64,000 nt of DNA, taken from assembly GCF_017565645.3 (NCBI RefSeq), contig NZ_CP086136.1, positions 6,741,501-6,805,500 on the forward strand, written 5' to 3'. A program made the translations under genes and the position numbers. Shown here piece after piece: positions 60,572 to 64,000 of the stretch. The notes under the pieces are model-generated. The model saw only the letters and a list, made by a program, of their open reading frames with translations. It was not told the origin of the DNA and ran no database searches. Positions within the stretch are counted from its first letter, which is position 1. The number at the start of each line of letters is the position of its first letter. This stretch comes from Bradyrhizobium barranii subsp. barranii. GTDB taxonomy: Bacteria > Pseudomonadota > Alphaproteobacteria > Rhizobiales > Xanthobacteraceae.

Positions 60572-61312
60572 ATGCGATTGGCAGTCATTTCCGATATCCA
60601 CGGCAATCTCGCTGCGTTGGAAGCGGTGCTGGCCGACATCAAGGCGCGCGGCGTCGATCGTACGGTCAACCTCGGCGATTGCGTCACCAGCCCGCTGTGG
60701 CCAAAGGAAACTTTCGAGGCTCTCCAGTCGCTGTCGTTGCCGACGGTGCGCGGAAATCATGATCGCTGGATTGAGGAGTTTCCAGACGACAAGCTCTCGC
60801 CGGCAGGTCTGTTTGCGCGTAGCGCATTGACCGCGGAGCAGCGCCGCGCACTTCACAGCCTGCCCTCCCAAATACGGCTGGACGACGGGATCCTGGCCTG
60901 CCACGGCACACCCGACGACGATACGACGTGCCTGCTCGAAGAAGCGCTCGAGGACGGCCGCTTCGTGCCGGCGCGTCGCGACGTGCTGACCGCGCGCCTT
61001 TCGAGCGCGCCAACGGCGCGTGTCGTGCTTTGTGGTCACAGCCACCGCCAGGCGGCTCTTCAGGGCCCGGGCGACCGCCTGGTCCTCAATCCCGGCAGCG
61101 TTGGTTGCCCGGTGTTCGCGGACATTCCTTTTGCCGCAAACCTGGAGCATCGCTCGCCTCACGCCCGCTACGCGATCCTCACGAAACGAACAAGAGGCTG
61201 GCAAGTCGAACTGCTGGCCCTGGAATACGACTGGGAAGCCGCGTCCGCGCAGGCGCTCGCCAACGGCCGCCCGGAATGGGCGGAGGCCATGTTATCAGGA
61301 CATGTCAAATAG
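60572..61312 (+). CDS. Calcineurin-like metallophosphoesterase
   Basis: A 246-aa protein. All five metal-binding motifs are present: DIHGN, VNLGDCV, RGNHDRW, ACHGTPDDD and CGHSHRQA. The family includes Apa-H-like and YfcE-like phosphodiesterases; the substrate is not predictable. The gene begins 46 bases after the YkgJ gene on the same strand and 65 bases before the cupin gene, suggesting a short operon. Confidence 0.9.
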   Translation: MRLAVISDIHGNLAALEAVLADIKARGVDRTVNLGDCVTSPLWPKETFEALQSLSLPTVRGNHDRWIEEFPDDKLSPAGLFARSALTAEQRRALHSLPSQIRLDDGILACHGTPDDDTTCLLEEALEDGRFVPARRDVLTARLSSAPTARVVLCGHSHRQAALQGPGDRLVLNPGSVGCPVFADIPFAANLEHRSPHARYAILTKRTRGWQVELLALEYDWEAASAQALANGRPEWAEAMLSGHVK

Positions 61313-61376
61313 CTGGCCTTGCCACGTCGGTCATTTGATCCCAAATCGTGCCTCACAAGAGCGCAAAGGGGGAAAC

Positions 61377-61730
61377 ATGGCCGACAGCATATCGCTTGCC
61401 GACAAGCTCGCGACCTTTGGGGATTATTGGTCGCCGCGCACGGTCACGACCTTCAACGATTGCGACGTGATGGTGGTGAAGGTGAAGGGCGAGTTCACCT
61501 GGCACAAGCACGATGACACCGACGATTTCTTTCTCGTCCTGAAAGGCAGTCTGGACATTGAATTGCGGGATCGCACAGTGACGCTCGGTCCGGGCGAACT
61601 CTATGTCGTGCCCAAAGGTGTGGAGCATCGCCCGGTGGCACGCGAGGAGGTTCACCTCCTGCTCATCGAGCCCACCGGCACCCCGAACACGGGCGACAAG
61701 GCCACAGCCGCAGCACGCAAGCTCGCATAG
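61377..61730 (+). CDS. Cupin-domain protein
   Basis: A 117-aa small cupin: EFTWHKHDDTDDFFLVLKG (motif 1, His/His/Asp-like ligands) and LGPGELYVVPKGVEHRPV (motif 2). It is likely a metal-binding small-molecule protein without known substrate. The start is fixed by AAAGGGGGAAAC just before the ATG. It follows the phosphoesterase gene closely. Confidence 0.88.
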   Translation: MADSISLADKLATFGDYWSPRTVTTFNDCDVMVVKVKGEFTWHKHDDTDDFFLVLKGSLDIELRDRTVTLGPGELYVVPKGVEHRPVAREEVHLLLIEPTGTPNTGDKATAAARKLA

Positions 61731-61753
61731 AGGACAACGCGCTTGGCGCGCGT

Positions 61754-62266
61754 CTAATCTCTGGAGGTCGCCAGCTTGCTGAAGCGGCCGACCAGCCTCG
61801 CCCTTACCCGTGCAACTGTGTCCCTCGCCGCGCGGCTCAGGGCGCGGATGGCGCGCCAGGCGTCAGTCGCCTGCAGCCACGCCTTCACCTCGGAGAACTT
61901 GCCGTACGCCCAGGCGAACGCCGGAATCCGCATCAGCTTGTCGCGCGTAAGATGGAACAGGCGCTCGACCAGCACGAGCTTGAGCAATTCGCCGACGATG
62001 AAAGTCACGGCGGCGCTCACGATCTGACCTGTTGCAGCGAGGTAGGCCGCCACCGGCTTGATCGGCTCCAGAATGATCACGGGCACGGAAAACAGGGCGA
62101 GCGAGGGATAAGGGGACAGCGACCTGATCCAGGTGCGCAACCACTTGAATTCGAAATGCCGCCCAATCCAGCGCGCCATTGGCCGCGCGACGGCCATGAA
62201 GACGGCATCCACCAGGAAGTAGATGGCCGCCAGGATGTAAGTAACGGGTTTCAGGATTCGCTTCAC
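61754..62266 (-). CDS. Conserved-type membrane protein, 170 aa
   Basis: A GTG at 62266 with GGGAGAGGTATC in front gives VKRILKPVTYILAAIYFLVD, and two or three further hydrophobic stretches follow (RTWIRSLSPYPSLALFSVPV, AAVTFIVGELLKLVLVERL). The C-terminal third is basic and helical. The ORF open to 62314 (MKLRPRFRL) is less well supported. It resembles membrane proteins of unknown function found widely in rhizobia. Confidence 0.65.
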   Translation of the reverse strand: MKRILKPVTYILAAIYFLVDAVFMAVARPMARWIGRHFEFKWLRTWIRSLSPYPSLALFSVPVIILEPIKPVAAYLAATGQIVSAAVTFIVGELLKLVLVERLFHLTRDKLMRIPAFAWAYGKFSEVKAWLQATDAWRAIRALSRAARDTVARVRARLVGRFSKLATSRD

Positions 62267-62361
62267 GATACCTCTCCCGTGAAGTGAAAGTCGGAACCTG
62301 GGCCTAAGTTTCACCTTAACATGGATAGATCGGGGATTCCCGATGGAACTTTTTGGGCGCC

Positions 62362-62796
62362 TCAGATCTCGGCATAGATTTCCAGCAAATTGCCGTCGGG
62401 ATCGCGAAAGAACAGCGTCCCGTGTCCGAACGACTGGTTCGTCGGCGGTGACAGCAGCGCCACGCCCTGCCGCACCAGTTCATCGGCACACTGATCGACC
62501 TCGGTCGCGGACACCTTGAAGGCCAGTTGCAGCGAAGCGCTGCCCGCCGGCGTCGGCGCGTCGGCCGCGGTCCGGCTCGGTCTCGCCAGCGCCAGCGTGT
62601 TGCCGCCCAGGCCGTACTCGATCCAGTTCGGCGAGAGCTCGCGCAGCAGCGGAAAGGCGAGGACGTCCTCGTAGAACCGGCGCATCGCCGCCATGTCGCG
62701 CACGAAGATGACGGTGTAGTCGATCGCGCGAATGGCGTTGAAGGGGGAGCGCCGGTTTGGTTCAGGTGTCTGTTTGTCTGTCATATCGTCGTTCAT
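62362..62796 (-). CDS. VOC/glyoxalase-family protein
   Basis: A 144-aa protein with one vicinal-oxygen-chelate domain of two beta-alpha-beta-beta-beta modules: DYTVIFVRDMAAMRRFYEDV and FRDPDGNLLEIYAEI (metal ligand Glu). Members include glyoxalase I and antibiotic-resistance binding proteins; the exact role is unknown. The start MNDDMTDKQ at 62796 lies close to the preceding GTTTGGA. The ORF to 62880 extends into a repeat and is rejected. Confidence 0.85.
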   Translation of the reverse strand: MNDDMTDKQTPEPNRRSPFNAIRAIDYTVIFVRDMAAMRRFYEDVLAFPLLRELSPNWIEYGLGGNTLALARPSRTAADAPTPAGSASLQLAFKVSATEVDQCADELVRQGVALLSPPTNQSFGHGTLFFRDPDGNLLEIYAEI

Positions 62797-62811
62797 TCCA
62801 AACTCTGACTT

Positions 62812-62889
62812 GTAGCCCGTATGAAGCGCAGCGGAATACGGGGAGCCACGGGCTCGAACCCGGATTGCGCTTCGCTCCATCCGGGCTAC
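62812..62889. repeat. Inverted-repeat element (GTAGCCCG...CGGGCTAC)
   Basis: GTAGCCCGTATGAAGCGCAGCGGAAT and ATTGCGCTTCGCTCCATCCGGGCTAC form imperfect inverted arms of about 26 bases between the VOC gene and the DUF5680 gene. Another GTAGCCCGGATGGAG fragment occurs at 46068-46082. Confidence 0.6.
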
Positions 62890-62896
62890 GGATCAT

Positions 62897-63379
62897 CTAT
62901 CGCAGCAGGCCACCGCTATAGTGCAGCTCATGAAGCGGCGCGCCATCATGCCGCGCGATCGTCTCGACGCCATGGAAACGATCGAGCGAACCCTCGACCT
63001 CGTTGCGGTAGACCATGCCCGCCTGCTCGAACAGGCGCGGTCCCCGATAAGGCTCCTCGACGCTTACGCCCAACAGCGCCTGGCGCAGGAATTTGTAGAT
63101 CTCGAGCAGCGTGGACCGATCCGTGATGTCCGCGCGGGCGCCGCCGCTGTAGCTCATCGACCAGATGACACGGTCATCCCGTGACACGGTCTCTTGGCCA
63201 ACGAAAAACCCCATCCCGAAATAGATATCGCGATAGGCATAAGGTGGCGCGCGATGCTCGAGCTGCTTGGAGCCGGCGAGCAGCGGCGCGGCCACGGTCG
63301 CGTCGTCGTCCAGCCCCGCATAGGTGCGCCGCTTGGCTTCGACCAGGAACGCAGCGAGATCGGGTGGAATGGACGGCAT
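62897..63379 (-). CDS. DUF5680 protein
   Basis: A 160-aa protein. The core matches the DUF5680 pattern: AAFLVEAKRRTYAGL, PPYAYRDIYFGMGFFVGQETV and VIWSMSYSGGARAD. No function is known; related proteins have a small beta-barrel-like fold and are often near regulators. It lies immediately downstream (3 bp) of the zinc-type dehydrogenase gene, on the same strand. Confidence 0.82.
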   Translation of the reverse strand: MPSIPPDLAAFLVEAKRRTYAGLDDDATVAAPLLAGSKQLEHRAPPYAYRDIYFGMGFFVGQETVSRDDRVIWSMSYSGGARADITDRSTLLEIYKFLRQALLGVSVEEPYRGPRLFEQAGMVYRNEVEGSLDRFHGVETIARHDGAPLHELHYSGGLLR

Positions 63380-63382
63380 TGT

Positions 63383-64000
63383 CTAGTCCACCAATTCCGG
63401 CCACGGCACGATGGTCGATTTCACCGTCTTCATCGCCATCGCATCCCTCACTGCCTGCGCGACGCCCGCTTCCGTGAACGGATAGATCGTCTGCATCTTC
63501 AGCCAGGGATATTTGTCACGCGTGCGGTAGAGCATGTCGACGCCGAGCGGCAGATCGTTGCCGGTAAAGCCCCAGGATCCCAGCACGTTGAGGTCCTTGG
63601 TGCAGATGCGGTGCCAGGAGGTCTCGATCGAGCCGGCATCGGTGAACTGACCCATCTCGACATAGGTGCCGCCGTCGCGCAGCATCTCGATGCCTTCGGG
63701 GCCGGCTGTCGGATGTCCCGAGCAATCCATCACGAGATCGGCGCCGAAGTGACCTACGATCTCGCGGACGCGCGCGATGCGCTCCTGCGGCGATTTGATC
63801 TCCTCGATGTTGACCGTCGCCTCCGCGCCGAACTCGCGCGCGAGCTTGAGCCGCGGCTCCTCCGGCGCGCCGACGCAGATCACGCGCCCCGCTCCCATCT
63901 CCTTGGCGGCCGCGACCGCGAGAATGCCGATCGGACCCGAGCCCTGGATCACCACCGTGTCGCCCCAGGAAAAACCACCGGCGCGACTGGCGCGGTTGAA
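63383..64000 (-). CDS. Zinc-type alcohol dehydrogenase-like MDR protein (N-terminus beyond window)
   Basis: A frame of 206 codons open to the window end (at 64000 it reads FNRASRAGGFSWGDTVVIQG). The visible part is the Rossmann domain with GSGPIGILAVAAAKEMGAGRVICVG (NAD-binding) and MDCSGHPTAGPEGIEML. The zinc-binding N-terminal half lies outside. It resembles threonine/sorbitol dehydrogenase-like proteins; substrate unknown. It leads into the DUF5680 gene. Confidence 0.83.
   Translation of the reverse strand, partial: FNRASRAGGFSWGDTVVIQGSGPIGILAVAAAKEMGAGRVICVGAPEEPRLKLAREFGAEATVNIEEIKSPQERIARVREIVGHFGADLVMDCSGHPTAGPEGIEMLRDGGTYVEMGQFTDAGSIETSWHRICTKDLNVLGSWGFTGNDLPLGVDMLYRTRDKYPWLKMQTIYPFTEAGVAQAVRDAMAMKTVKSTIVPWPELVD

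Overview
The window is chromosomal DNA from an alphaproteobacterium, most likely Bradyrhizobium or a close relative. Four things suggest this: high GC with strong G/C third-position bias; typical family content (Omp25-like porin, phasin, DUF2336, PAS_5, CtrA-like boxes, MddA, COG3904, many small membrane proteins); dispersed palindromic repeats of the kind common in Bradyrhizobium; and predominantly short operons with frequent convergent or divergent pairs. There is no rRNA operon, no intact tRNA, no CRISPR array and no prophage.

Layout. 1-1240: a lower-GC left edge with a truncated membrane protein and tiny membrane ORFs, closed by what looks like the 3' end of a tRNA (1205-1237), possibly an attachment-site scar. 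1256-5189: a GFA enzyme, a cytochrome/PQQ dehydrogenase, a methyltransferase and a dienelactone-hydrolase-like enzyme. 5264-11306: a chemotaxis receptor, small secreted or membrane proteins and a porin. 11558-16784: a TPR protein, a serine hydrolase, an S10 carboxypeptidase, NAD kinase and a lipoprotein. 16819-18766: an xre-DUF2975 operon cut from its ribosome binding site by an IS630-family element. 18932-22635: a receiver protein, an Hpt protein, a DUF2336 protein and a lytic transglycosylase, two of them with CtrA-like boxes. 22776-26543: hisI, folE, a Fe-S scaffold, a COG3904 protein and yidD. 26672-37304: a permease, an MFS transporter, thrS, a nitroreductase, a serine hydrolase and a frameshifted GrlR-like gene. 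37290-40750: a PAS-GGDEF-EAL protein followed by a long repeat-rich intergenic region. 40755-44042: a BTAD-regulator/hydrolase fusion divergent from DUF1127-mddA-SnoaL. 44112-48600: two LysR regulators, each divergent from an oxidoreductase. 48875-55903: a conserved secreted protein, patatin, CBS, rhomboid, PAS_5, cupin, Crp/Fnr and phasin genes. 56434-64000: small secreted proteins, a DEAD-box helicase, a YkgJ-type protein, a phosphoesterase and a zinc-type dehydrogenase cut by the window end.

How the parts work together. The clearest functional groupings are: (i) the block at 18.9-22.7 kb plus the PAS_5 gene at 53.1 kb, tied by CtrA-type sites and therefore plausibly cell-cycle or motility linked; (ii) the regulator/hydrolase fusion facing mddA, a candidate self-contained switch for methanethiol methylation; (iii) thrS, hisI, folE, nadK and yidD as housekeeping anchors.

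Caveat. Several genes carry apparent single-base indels (near 1085, 7050-7080, 31310 and 57650), so either this strain is accumulating frameshifts or the assembly has residual indel errors. All family assignments rest on reading motifs by eye; no database search was run.
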